This document shows, one piece after another, positions 43,959 to 51,806 of a stretch of DNA of 64,000 nucleotides (position 1 is the stretch's first letter; each line of letters starts with the position of its first letter). Origin of the DNA: Acidimicrobiaceae bacterium (lineage in GTDB: Bacteria > Actinomycetota > Acidimicrobiia > Acidimicrobiales > RAAP-2). The notes under the pieces are model-generated. The model did not search any database. It was given only the letters and a program-made list of their open reading frames with translations, and was not told where the DNA came from. The stretch is from assembly GCA_027449885.1 (NCBI GenBank), contig DAIDKS010000047.1, positions 88,341-152,340 of the forward strand, given 5' to 3'. The position numbers and the translations under genes were made by a program.

Positions 43959-44108
43959 GCCCAGTTGCTGAATCTTGGCCGGACCAACGTGTATGGACTG
44001 CTCGGCAGCGGGCAGATCCGAAGTGTCAAGTTGGGACGTCGTCGGCTGGTCCCTCGCGAAAGCGTTGAAGAGTATGTTTCAACGCTTGGTCTTGAGGAGG
44101 AGAATTAG
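43917..44108 (+). CDS. Excisionase-like helix-turn-helix protein
   Basis: A small MerR/Xis-type HTH (HTH_17): VAQLLNLGRTNVYGLLGSG then IRSVKLGRRRLVPRESVEEYV. Read from GTG 43917 it has 63 residues, the first 13 translated from the tRNA-derived repeat. From GTG 43956, the last three bases of the repeat, it has 50 residues and begins at the HTH. GGAG at 43905-43908 lies upstream in host sequence and would serve the longer form. It ends just before a hairpin facing the nuclease gene. Excisionase is inferred from fold and position. Confidence 0.75.
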   Translation: MVGRTGLEPVTPCVAQLLNLGRTNVYGLLGSGQIRSVKLGRRRLVPRESVEEYVSTLGLEEEN

Positions 44109-44119
44109 TGAAGAAACTG

Positions 44120-44176
44120 CGAGCTCGTCCGCACCGGGAATGGCCCTGATTACCGTTCCCGGTGCGACAGCTCGCC
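44120..44176. terminator. Bidirectional hairpin between convergent genes
   Basis: Inner arms CGCACCGGGAA (44131-44141) and TTCCCGGTGCG (44157-44167) pair perfectly. Outer arms GCGAGCT (44120-44126) and AGCTCGC (44170-44176) extend the stem after a small internal loop. It lies between the ends of the HTH gene and the nuclease-like gene. There is no T-run. Confidence 0.6.
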
Positions 44177-44730
44177 TACCAGCCGAAGAGGAGCACACCA
44201 TCGAACGGGAGAGTCATGCGACCGGAAGCGTAGATGGCGTCAAGCTGCTCCCGGCCCTTCGCGAAGTCGTCACCGTCACCCGTCTTGCCGTACTTGTACG
44301 AGTTCCTCAAGCCAATCACCAAGTAGCGGGCTCCTTGAATCAGCGAGCCCCTGATGAGATCACGGTAGAAGGCGTTTCCCATAATGCCCCGACCAGACTC
44401 GATCTCGAGCACCGCGCCGTGTTCGTCGTGCCAACCGTCGATCTCATACGGAACACGAACTTGCCCTTGATCCCCGTAGAGAACGGGCCGACGAATCTTC
44501 TGAGAAGCACGCTTGCCAGACTCGATCTCCCATCCCAAGTCGACCAGAGATGGTCGCAAGACTGCGAGTACTTGGTCTGACTCGAAACTCCGCCTCTCCT
44601 CTGAATCAATTTCGCTTCGGTGGACTGCGACAGCCGCGCAGAAGTCCACCACCCACTCTGGAGCTGGACTCGACCGCGGAAAGTAACTCCACTTGGGATA
44701 GTCAGAAGGCTGCGGCCTATTCGCCATCAT
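44176..44730 (-). CDS. PD-(D/E)XK nuclease-like protein (BglII-like fold suspected)
   Basis: 184 residues. The core YEIDGW then LEIESGRGIMGNA places Asp98, Glu109 and Glu111 as D-x10-E-x-E, a pattern of PD-(D/E)XK nucleases. The following NAFYRDLIRGSLI helix is typical of small stand-alone members. No methyltransferase or specificity domain accompanies it, so a classical restriction system is not supported. It is the last gene of the int-(2TM)-nuclease row in the island and is the likely cargo. ATG 44730 is followed at once by a second ATG. Confidence 0.6.
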   Translation of the reverse strand: MMANRPQPSDYPKWSYFPRSSPAPEWVVDFCAAVAVHRSEIDSEERRSFESDQVLAVLRPSLVDLGWEIESGKRASQKIRRPVLYGDQGQVRVPYEIDGWHDEHGAVLEIESGRGIMGNAFYRDLIRGSLIQGARYLVIGLRNSYKYGKTGDGDDFAKGREQLDAIYASGRMTLPFDGVLLFGW

Positions 44731-44769
44731 CTACCTGCTTCCATGAGCGGATTGCGCTAAGAACAGATC

Positions 44770-45306
44770 TCACGTTTCCTTCCGACGTAGATGACGCTCT
44801 TTCGTGAGGAAGTCGCGGAGCCCACCGCGTGATGGCGTCTCATCGATTGCTTCAGTGTCGCTGGACCCTTCTCCATCTTCGCTTCCGCGCAGCGCAGCGT
44901 CGACCCCTGGAGCGAGCGCAACTTGCGCTCCGGTCGTCCACTCCTGTTGGGGTGCGGGTGGTGTGGGGGCGGGCGCTGTTTCGCGAATCGTTGGGTAAGG
45001 CGGATCCTGGGCCGTGGGGCTCTGACGATCGTAGATGACATTCAGCATCGAGAACACGTGGCCCACAGCGAAGAACCCAAGCGCGATGGATATGCCGACC
45101 GCCAATGTCACCACTACTGAGAAACCCACTGAATTAGTGAGACCGAGTGCCATTTCAGCGGATCGAAACTCGTAGGCGTAGTAGAAGCTCACTACCAGTG
45201 CAGCCAAGGAAAGAAACTTGAAGGCAATGGCAAGGAATGCCGACCAATCTCGCGCTGAATCTCGGTACGTCAGTTCGGCTGCTACGGGTACATCGACGCG
45301 TTGCAT
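44770..45306 (-). CDS. Hypothetical two-span membrane protein of the island
   Basis: 178 residues with no family recognised. Two membrane spans (about 24-46 and 59-85) lead to a Pro/Ala-rich cytosolic or external stretch (APAPTPPAPQQ), an acidic segment and a basic end (KERHLRRKET). Its ATG follows the integrase stop with no spacer, so it is made from the integrase transcript. 39 bp separate it from the nuclease-like gene. Pairing of a small membrane protein with a nuclease recalls abortive-infection modules, but that is inference. Confidence 0.7.
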   Translation of the reverse strand: MQRVDVPVAAELTYRDSARDWSAFLAIAFKFLSLAALVVSFYYAYEFRSAEMALGLTNSVGFSVVVTLAVGISIALGFFAVGHVFSMLNVIYDRQSPTAQDPPYPTIRETAPAPTPPAPQQEWTTGAQVALAPGVDAALRGSEDGEGSSDTEAIDETPSRGGLRDFLTKERHLRRKET

Positions 45307-46449
45307 TCACTCTCCCCACAGTGTTGTGCCCATAGCATCGGCGGCCGCTCGCCTATCAGGAGCAAGGATATGCCCGTAGACGTCGGCTGTCATGCGAATT
45401 GAGGCGTGTCCTAAGACTTCACTGACGACCTGTATCTTCACCCCTTGGGCCAGCATCAAGCTGGCGGCGGAATGGCGAAGCTCATGCGGATGCCAAGCTC
45501 CAAGTCCCGCTTTCTGGCAGATCCCCTGAAACTCGCGATAGAGATTGCGAGGGTCGATGGGTGTTCCGACGGTCGAAGTGAAGATATAGCCAGAGCTCTG
45601 CCACGCTTGTCCGAGGGTCTTGCGCTCTTGGTCTTGCCTGTGCCGGTGAGCCCGTAGAACCTCGATCATCTGAGCAGGCAGGTTCACCGCCCGTCGACTC
45701 TTAGGAGTTTTCGTGTCTTTGGCGTACAGCACCCCGTCTTCGCGCACGAGCTGTCGGCGAACAAGGATCACCCCTGCCTCCTCGTCGTAGTCCTTCCACT
45801 GGAGACCCAGCGCCTCTCCCCTTCGGAGCCCCGTCGAAAGCATGAGTGCGTATAGTGCCTCGTTTCGGTGCCCTTTCAGAGTGTCAAGAAGCGTGCGGGC
45901 CTGCTCGGGGGTGAGAGTTCGCCCCTCGCGCCGGACTTGTTTGGGTGCACGAGCCAGTGTCGCGACATTCCGGGGCACCGCACCCCATCGAACGCCTTGG
46001 TCCAGCGCTTGGGCCAGCACGGATCGAATCCGCCGAGTGGTCGAGACCGAGAGTCCGTCATCGATCTTCCGGGCCAGCAGTCGGTCAACGTCAGACGTGG
46101 AGAGCTCCACGAGCTTCTTGCGACCAATAGTCGGAATGATGTGGTGGGTGGCGACAGAGCGATAGTTCGCTGCCGCACTCGCCGAGACCTGGTGGCGAAT
46201 CACTTCGTCAAGCCATCGGGTGATGAGCTGGCCAACAGTCAAGCGGGTATCAGGTGTTGGCAGTCCCTCATCCAGGTCATGCTGAAGGTCGCGCAACTTC
46301 TTCGCCGCCTCGGCCCGCGTGCGAGCGCTTACGACCTTGCGGATCTGGCGCCCCTCCGGGCTGTAACCAGTCGACACCGCAGCCAACCAACGTCCGTCGG
46401 ACTTCCGCTGGCAAATGGAACCCTCGCCGTTGCCTCGGTGAGCACTCAT
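45307..46449 (-). CDS. Tyrosine-family site-specific integrase
   Basis: A phage-type integrase of 380 residues. It has an N-terminal arm-binding domain (GSICQRKSDGRWLAAV), a SAM-like core-binding domain (about 70-165) and a catalytic domain with Arg209 (TGLRRGE), His322 and Arg325 (HELRH), His348 (LGHAS) and Tyr358 as nucleophile. All are present, so it should be active. It starts about 105 bp from the tRNA end, the usual distance. GGGGGACC precedes the ATG. Upstream, CGTTAC occurs twice 12 bp apart (46478 and 46490), a possible regulator site. Confidence 0.96.
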   Translation of the reverse strand: MSAHRGNGEGSICQRKSDGRWLAAVSTGYSPEGRQIRKVVSARTRAEAAKKLRDLQHDLDEGLPTPDTRLTVGQLITRWLDEVIRHQVSASAAANYRSVATHHIIPTIGRKKLVELSTSDVDRLLARKIDDGLSVSTTRRIRSVLAQALDQGVRWGAVPRNVATLARAPKQVRREGRTLTPEQARTLLDTLKGHRNEALYALMLSTGLRRGEALGLQWKDYDEEAGVILVRRQLVREDGVLYAKDTKTPKSRRAVNLPAQMIEVLRAHRHRQDQERKTLGQAWQSSGYIFTSTVGTPIDPRNLYREFQGICQKAGLGAWHPHELRHSAASLMLAQGVKIQVVSEVLGHASIRMTADVYGHILAPDRRAAADAMGTTLWGE

Positions 46450-46553
46450 TGGTCCCCCGTCAAGCCGCTGCTGACGTCGTTACTAAAAACGTTACGTCAC
46501 CGCTGTTGCTCGGGAGATCTTGGCAGGATTCAAGGCTCCACACCGGGTACTTC

Positions 46554-46595
46554 GTGGTGGGCCGTACAGGACTTGAACCTGTGACCCCTTGCGTG
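46554..46595. repeat. Attachment-site direct repeat, tRNA copy
   Basis: The tRNA-proximal copy of the 42-bp repeat. It covers the 3' end, T-arm, variable loop and anticodon-stem 3' strand of tRNA-Val(GAC), identical to 43917-43958. Integration therefore leaves the tRNA intact. Confidence 0.95.
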
Positions 46596-46631
46596 TCATG
46601 CAAGTGCGCTACCAGACTGCGCCAACGGCCC
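46555..46631 (-). tRNA. tRNA-Val (GAC), integration target
   Basis: A full cloverleaf on the minus strand. Acceptor arms GGGCCGT/ACGGCCC pair, the D-arm is GCGC/GCGC, and anticodon stem CTTGC/GCAAG encloses loop ATGACAC with anticodon GAC. The T-arm is ACAGG/CCTGT, the discriminator is A, and CCA is encoded. Its 3' part is the att core of the adjacent island. Confidence 0.97.
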
Positions 46632-46665
46632 TAGGGGTGCAACCCTATCACCTCTCGGGCCAAAG

Positions 46666-47301
46666 TCAGACACCTCGGACTTGGTTCCCGGGCGGCAGTA
46701 TCGTCAGTTCTCGTTGACCAGCGTTGTTGTGAACGACCTGCTCCAACAGCACTTCGACCGCCGCGCGGGCGTCGCCCACCGCGTCATGGCCACCGGGACT
46801 GACGTGGTAGTGACCACACAGGTGTGTCAGTGATCGACGAGGACGAAACGCTCGACTCGGATCGATGACCAGGTCGTGTTCGATCACGTCGATGATCCGA
46901 AACCGGGTTCGTTCGAAGGCGGCGGCGGCCGCGGCGTCGAGAACGTCGTTCGCGGTCCACCGGAGCATCGCCATGTCGAAGCGCGCCACATTGGCACCGA
47001 CGATGTAGGCACCTTCCCTGTGCAAACCGGTCAGAAGGTCGATGGCGCGACGAGCACCCGAAGCCACGTCGAGGACCTCGTGGGTGGAACGCAGTTGATT
47101 CAACCGCTGCAGGTCGAGTCCGTGCACGCGTCGAGCGCCATCGCTGATCGGTCGATCTGGCACCACGAAGAACTCCTCCGCGCTTATAGGTTGACCGTAG
47201 CGGTAGACGCAGAAGCCGTAGGAGATGGCCCGTTCGCGACGAACGTCGAGACCCGTTGTTTCGGTATCGAAGCCAACGAGCAACTCCGGGACGCGATTCA
47301 T
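46666..47301 (-). CDS. DEDDh 3'-5' exonuclease (DnaQ/PolC epsilon-like)
   Basis: An exonuclease-fold protein of 211 residues. Exo I is VGFDTETTGL (Asp and Glu). Exo II lies in GANVARFDMAML, and Exo III is HDAVGDARAA with the His of DEDDh. Such stand-alone domains proofread or trim DNA/RNA ends. Start ATG 47301 was preferred to the 80-residue longer frame because the extension is Arg/Gly-rich and lies under the divergent permease promoter. Its partner, if any, is unknown. Confidence 0.88.
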   Translation of the reverse strand: MNRVPELLVGFDTETTGLDVRRERAISYGFCVYRYGQPISAEEFFVVPDRPISDGARRVHGLDLQRLNQLRSTHEVLDVASGARRAIDLLTGLHREGAYIVGANVARFDMAMLRWTANDVLDAAAAAAFERTRFRIIDVIEHDLVIDPSRAFRPRRSLTHLCGHYHVSPGGHDAVGDARAAVEVLLEQVVHNNAGQRELTILPPGNQVRGV

Positions 47302-47485
47302 CGTGCTGGCCACGACACCATCCTCGCCGCTGCCTGTGACCCTCGCGCCATGTCGGTCACGATAATCCACCGCCGTCGCTCCCTCCGAGCCTCGACGACG
47401 CGACGTCGCCGGTTTCACCCCGCCCATCAGCCAAGGGGCGAGCGGACCGCGGTAGCCTCGTCCAGGAGTCGCACCGGGGGATTCG

Positions 47486-48982
47486 ATGGCGTCGCAGTCG
47501 TCAAGAGATGAGGGCCGAAACACCGGCCGCGATCTCGTCACCCAGGCTGGCTACCGACCCGAACTACGCCGTACCCTGCGGACGTTCTCGATGTTCGCGA
47601 TCACCTTCTCGATCATCTCGATCACGACGGGGATCTTCCTCAACTTCGGGTTTGGGCTGACGTGGTTTGGGCCGGCGTCCATCTGGACCTGGCCGGTGGT
47701 CGCCGTTGGCAACACGCTGATCGCGCTGATCGTGGCCGAGCTCGGCACGCGTATTCCCCTGGCGGGCTACGCCTATCAATGGAGCAGCCGCCTCGTGAAC
47801 TCCACCTACGGCTGGTTCGTCGGGTTCGCGGGCTTGCTCTACATGGCCGTCGGTGGCGGCGCGATTCTGCTGGTGGCGGCGAGCCCGCTTTTGTTGAGCG
47901 AGTTCGGGATCAACGCGACGACCCATCCACACCTCAATCTCGCGGTGTCGATCATCTTCATGGTCATCGCCACGGTCGCCAACATCATCAGCGTGCAGTT
48001 CTCGGCGCGGGTCAACAACGTCGCGGTCTTCACCGAAATCCTCGGAACCCTGGTCTTCAGTGTGCTGCTGATCGTCCTCTGGGGGCTGAAGGTGAAGCAC
48101 ACGCCCTATGGCGTCTCGCTCCTGACCAGCACCACGCGCGTGACCTCGAGCCCCATCCCCTACTCGTTCGCCCTCGCCGGCATGCTCGGCGCCTTTACAC
48201 TCATCGGTTTTGAGTTGGCGGCAGACATGAGTGAGGACGCGGTCGACCCTCGCCACTCGGTACCGCGCGCGATCATCGCGGGACTCGTGACCTCCGCGGT
48301 GCTCGGCATGGTCACCCTGATTGGCTTCACCCTGGCGATCCCCAACTTGCGGATCGTCGAGCACGCGCCACTGCCGTTGCTCACGATCGCCGAGTTCTGG
48401 CTGCCGCCGTGGCTCGTCAAGGTCTTCATCGCCTTCGTCATCTTCTCGATGTTCGCGATCGCAGTCGTGGGTGCCGGCGCGCAGTCGCGACTGGCGTACT
48501 CGATGGCCCGTGACAACATGCTCCCCGCCTCGACCCACCTGCGACGCGTCGATCGCCACACCCAGACGCCGATCACGGCGTTGCTCGTGCTCGGTGTCAT
48601 CGACACCGCGATCCTCGTCTACGGCTACACCCAACCGAACTCCTTCGGCACGCTCGTCGGCGCAACCGCGATCATCCCGTACCTGATTTACCTCGCGATC
48701 ACCGTCGCCTACGCGGTCAAACGTCGGGCGATTGACGCCTTTCCCGGCGCGTTCTCGCTGGGGCGCTTCGCCAAGCCCGTCATCGGCGCCGTGCTGATCT
48801 GGACCGCGGCCGTGCTCGCCATGCTGACCCTTTCGTCCGTGTTCAACGGGGCCGACCAGTTCCTGGCGATGGCGGCCGTGCTCGCGTTCATCTGGTACGC
48901 ACTCGGGCTCCGTCGCCGACTTCGCCGCGGCATCGCCGGCGTCGAGTCGCTCGCCGAACTCGCCGACGACGTGGAGCGCTGA
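47486..48982 (+). CDS. APC-family amino-acid/polyamine permease
   Basis: A secondary transporter of 498 residues with about 12 spans. Span 1 has the unwound TTGIFLNFGFG region and span 6 the FTLIGFELAADMSED helix break typical of this superfamily. Relatives import amino acids, GABA-type compounds or polyamines; the substrate cannot be assigned. GGGGGATTCG precedes the ATG, with a TAGCCT hexamer upstream. Its stop abuts the stop of the opposing SDR gene with no spacer. Confidence 0.9.
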   Translation: MASQSSRDEGRNTGRDLVTQAGYRPELRRTLRTFSMFAITFSIISITTGIFLNFGFGLTWFGPASIWTWPVVAVGNTLIALIVAELGTRIPLAGYAYQWSSRLVNSTYGWFVGFAGLLYMAVGGGAILLVAASPLLLSEFGINATTHPHLNLAVSIIFMVIATVANIISVQFSARVNNVAVFTEILGTLVFSVLLIVLWGLKVKHTPYGVSLLTSTTRVTSSPIPYSFALAGMLGAFTLIGFELAADMSEDAVDPRHSVPRAIIAGLVTSAVLGMVTLIGFTLAIPNLRIVEHAPLPLLTIAEFWLPPWLVKVFIAFVIFSMFAIAVVGAGAQSRLAYSMARDNMLPASTHLRRVDRHTQTPITALLVLGVIDTAILVYGYTQPNSFGTLVGATAIIPYLIYLAITVAYAVKRRAIDAFPGAFSLGRFAKPVIGAVLIWTAAVLAMLTLSSVFNGADQFLAMAAVLAFIWYALGLRRRLRRGIAGVESLAELADDVER

Positions 48983-49765
48983 CTACCGGCGCTCTTCGGC
49001 GATGGAATTACCGCCGTCGACGACCAGACACTGTCCCGTCACGTAGGACGCGCCGGGAGTCGCGAGCCACGCAATCGCCGCGGCCACCTCGTCGGGTCGG
49101 GCGCTGCGCCCCAGCGGCGTCACCTCGCCCTGGGCCGCCTCGTGCGGCGTCTGGGAACCCGTCTTGATCCATCCCGGCGCCACGGCGTTCACCGTGACGC
49201 CGTACTGCGCGACGTCAACCGCCAGGGCGCGCGCGAGACCGACCATGCCCGCCTTGGCGGCGGCGTAGACGGGCTCGTGTCGCATTGCCATGACCGGGCC
49301 GGACACGCTCGAGACCATGATGAATCGCCCCCACCCGCCACCCGTGAGCTCGGGCAGCGCGGCGCGGGCGACGAGGTAGGCGGTGTCGAGATTGCGCGCG
49401 ATCCCGCTGCGCCAGCCCGCGTACTCGATCGACTCGATGGCGCCGTTAACCTGCGTCGGATCGGTTACCGAGGTCATGCCGGCGTTGTGCACCACGACGT
49501 GCAGTGCCCCAAAGCGTTCCAGCGCGGTCTCGACCAGGCGCGTAGCCGTGCCCACCTCGGTGAGGTCGCCGACGACGCCGGTGGCGCGATCGGCGCCGAG
49601 TTGGCGGACTCGCTCCTCGATCCTCGCGCTCGTCGAAGCGATCACAACCGTGGCGCCAAGGTCGGCGAGCAGGCGCGCGGTGGCAAAGCCGATGCCGTTC
49701 TCGTCACCCGCGCCGGTGACGATGGCGGTACGACCAGTCAGGTTGAACAGTTCAGGAATCGACAC
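48983..49765 (-). CDS. Short-chain dehydrogenase/reductase
   Basis: A classical SDR of 260 residues. It has the cofactor loop TGAGDENGIGFATA, the VVHNAGM (NAG) motif, catalytic Ser in VSSVSGP and Tyr-x3-Lys in YAAAKAG, then VAPGWIKT. The start was set at GTG 49765 because GGAGGAG lies five bases before it; longer frames lack such a site. The substrate is unknown. It is not obviously linked to the permease across the shared 3' end. Confidence 0.93.
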   Translation of the reverse strand: MSIPELFNLTGRTAIVTGAGDENGIGFATARLLADLGATVVIASTSARIEERVRQLGADRATGVVGDLTEVGTATRLVETALERFGALHVVVHNAGMTSVTDPTQVNGAIESIEYAGWRSGIARNLDTAYLVARAALPELTGGGWGRFIMVSSVSGPVMAMRHEPVYAAAKAGMVGLARALAVDVAQYGVTVNAVAPGWIKTGSQTPHEAAQGEVTPLGRSARPDEVAAAIAWLATPGASYVTGQCLVVDGGNSIAEERR

Positions 49766-49832
49766 GTAGCTCCTCCGACGAGGCAGCCTACTCATCGCTG
49801 CGACGGCGCCGGGTGGCGGCGTTGACGCCTGG

Positions 49833-50669
49833 TTAGGCGTCTCGCGTGGCGAGGAGCCAGCCCCCGATGGCCAAGGAGACGATCGCGTAGCCGACGAGGA
49901 TCGCGAACCCCACCCACGGACTGAAGGCGCTCGACCCCTGTGACGCAACCGAGGTCATGGCGTTGCTGATCGTGAAGGGCATGAACTTGAGGATCGGCTG
50001 GCTGAAGGACGACGGCAGCGTCTGCAGGATGATCGGGACCACTAGCAGCACGCCGACGTAAGCGGTAATGGCCCCCGCCGAGTGGCGGATGATCGTCGCG
50101 AGCCCCAGGGCGAAGAGTCCGAGCACGGCGATGACGAGGCCGCCACCCGTGACGGCACGAAGCACGCCGGGCTGAGTGAGCGTGGCGTGGGGTACAGGAC
50201 TCGTGAGCAGGGACTGGCCGATCAGGAAGCCGCCGAAGGCGAGCACCTCGCCCACTACCGCGGCCAGGACGAAGAACACGGCACTCTTGGCGATGAGTAC
50301 GCGCGCGCGACGCGGCTCGGCCGCGAGTGTGGCGCGGATCGTGCCCGTGCCGTACTCGGCGCTCATGACCAGAACCCCGAGTACGCCGATTATCAGCTGA
50401 CTGAACAGCAGCCCACGCAGCGACATGCTCGTCGGGTCGAACGTGAGTCGTCTCACGACGGAGAACGTGTTCCACCGACTCGCGATCGTGGATGCCGCGA
50501 GCGCCGCGATGCCCAGCGTGATGACGGCCATCGCGAGCAGCGTCCACACCGTCGAGCGGACCGTGCGCATCTTGGTCCATTCGGCCCGCACGAGTCCCGA
50601 GGTTCGTTGGGATCGGGTCGTCGCAAGCGTGCTCGACCAGACCGTTGCAGAAGAGGTGTTCATCGCCAT
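49833..50669 (-). CDS. ABC-2 type transporter permease
   Basis: A membrane subunit of 278 residues with six spans and the typical first cytosolic stretch RAEWTKMRTVRSTVW, followed by EYGTGTIRATLAAEPRR after span 2. It starts on the base after the ATPase stop, so the two form one transporter. A second ATG at 50663 is an alternative start. Such pairs export peptides or antibiotics, or give resistance to them. The divergent two-component system is the likely controller. Confidence 0.9.
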   Translation of the reverse strand: MAMNTSSATVWSSTLATTRSQRTSGLVRAEWTKMRTVRSTVWTLLAMAVITLGIAALAASTIASRWNTFSVVRRLTFDPTSMSLRGLLFSQLIIGVLGVLVMSAEYGTGTIRATLAAEPRRARVLIAKSAVFFVLAAVVGEVLAFGGFLIGQSLLTSPVPHATLTQPGVLRAVTGGGLVIAVLGLFALGLATIIRHSAGAITAYVGVLLVVPIILQTLPSSFSQPILKFMPFTISNAMTSVASQGSSAFSPWVGFAILVGYAIVSLAIGGWLLATRDA

Positions 50670-51608
50670 TTACTTTCCATTCGTGGTGGCCGTGGCGCCG
50701 TCGAGGCGGTGGCCGTGGTACTCGACACTGTCGCGGGTCATCTCCATGAAGGCGTCTTCCAGGGACGCCGACTGGGGTGAGAGCTCGTAGAGGAAGATGC
50801 CCGCGTTGCCACTGGTGATGCCGATCTGCTCAGCGGACAGGTTGCTCACCGAGAGCGACCCATCGCCCTCGCGACGGATCTGGGCACCCTGGGCCTCGAG
50901 CAGTCCCTCGAGCTCGTCGGGGCGCGGGGTCCGTACGCGCACGTACTGACCCGCGTTGGTGGCGATGAAATCGCCCACCGAACCCGTCGAGATGAGTCGA
51001 CCACGGCCGATCACGACCAGGTGGTCGGCCGTGAGAGCCATCTCGCTCATCAGATGACTGGAGACGAACACCGTCCGGCCCTCGCTCGCCAGTCCCTTCA
51101 ACAAGTTACGAACCCAGAGGATTCCCTCGGGGTCCAGACCGTTGATCGGCTCGTCGAAGAGCAACGTCCCCGGGTCACCGAGCAGGGCGGCGGCGATGCC
51201 CAGTCGTTGGCCCATGCCGAGGGAAAACTTGCCCACGCGCCGATTGGCGACCTGGTCTAGTCCGACGAGCTCGATCACGTCGTGGACGCGGCGTCGAGGG
51301 ATCCCGTTGGACTGAGCGAGGAACCACAGGTGGTTAAAGGCCGTTCGGCCCGGGTGGATCGCCTTGGCCTCGAGCAGCGCGCCCACCTCGCGAAGCGGCT
51401 GGGCCAACTTGGAATAGGGCGTGCCATTGATCACCGCCTCGCCCTGGTCGGCGTGATCCAGGCCCATGATGATGCGCATCGTCGTCGATTTTCCCGAACC
51501 GTTCGGTCCGAGGAACCCCGTGACGACACCAGTCGGCACTTCGAAGTTCAGGTCGTCTACCGCCACGTTGTCTTTGAAGCGTTTGGTCACGCCCCGTACG
51601 TCGATCAC
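50670..51608 (-). CDS. ABC transporter ATP-binding protein
   Basis: An ATPase of 312 residues. Walker A is GPNGSGKST, the signature is FSLGMGQRLGIAAAL, Walker B is TLLFDEPINGLDPEG and the switch His is in VFVSSHLMSEM. This is the DrrA/BcrA-like group that works with ABC-2 permeases. GAGGAGGAGAGAC precedes GTG 51608, which was chosen over the longer open frame to 52103. A C-terminal domain of about 80 residues follows the NBD, as in other members. Confidence 0.94.
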   Translation of the reverse strand: MIDVRGVTKRFKDNVAVDDLNFEVPTGVVTGFLGPNGSGKSTTMRIIMGLDHADQGEAVINGTPYSKLAQPLREVGALLEAKAIHPGRTAFNHLWFLAQSNGIPRRRVHDVIELVGLDQVANRRVGKFSLGMGQRLGIAAALLGDPGTLLFDEPINGLDPEGILWVRNLLKGLASEGRTVFVSSHLMSEMALTADHLVVIGRGRLISTGSVGDFIATNAGQYVRVRTPRPDELEGLLEAQGAQIRREGDGSLSVSNLSAEQIGITSGNAGIFLYELSPQSASLEDAFMEMTRDSVEYHGHRLDGATATTNGK

Positions 51609-51794
51609 GTCTCTCCTCCTCGTCGAGCTCCACCAGGCTCCATCCAGTGTGTCGGGCCACGAGTCGGTACAACTCGGCCGCGGGGCCCAATCTGACTCAT
51701 CCTCGAGGATGATCTCACCGTCGCTCGTACTCGTCATCCGTGCGACTGACGGCCACTGCACCTCGCGATGGAGGCGCCGCGCACCTCGAGTCGA

Positions 51795-51800
51795 TAGCGT
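51795..51800 (+). promoter_or_regulatory. -10 hexamer of a leaderless promoter
   Basis: TAGCGT lies six bases before the histidine-kinase GTG at 51807. The 198-bp gap to the divergent ABC genes holds no ORF I can support. Confidence 0.4.
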
Positions 51801-51806
51801 CTGACC

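Larger units (their letters stand above)
43917..46595. mobile_element. Integrative micro-island in tRNA-Val(GAC)
   Basis: A 2.7-kb element bounded by perfect 42-bp direct repeats, one of which is the 3' end of an intact tRNA-Val gene. It encodes an excisionase-like HTH, a nuclease-like protein, a two-span membrane protein and a tyrosine integrase next to the tRNA. Codon use is visibly less GC-rich than in the flanks. No replication, capsid or transfer genes are present, so it is a satellite-type or remnant element that would need only integrase and excisionase to move. Confidence 0.9.

Noticed and set aside
44176..44730. A restriction-modification system in the island
   Set aside because: No methyltransferase is present and the nuclease pattern alone is too weak. 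It is recorded only as a nuclease-like protein.
43917..44730. The HTH and nuclease-like genes as a toxin-antitoxin pair
   Set aside because: They are convergent and separated by a hairpin, not an operon, and the HTH fits an excisionase better.
46557..46634. A protein frame VGRTGLEPVTPCV on the plus strand
   Set aside because: It is the antisense translation of tRNA-Val, a well-known artefact. Only the HTH gene at 43917-44108 could use the equivalent bases.
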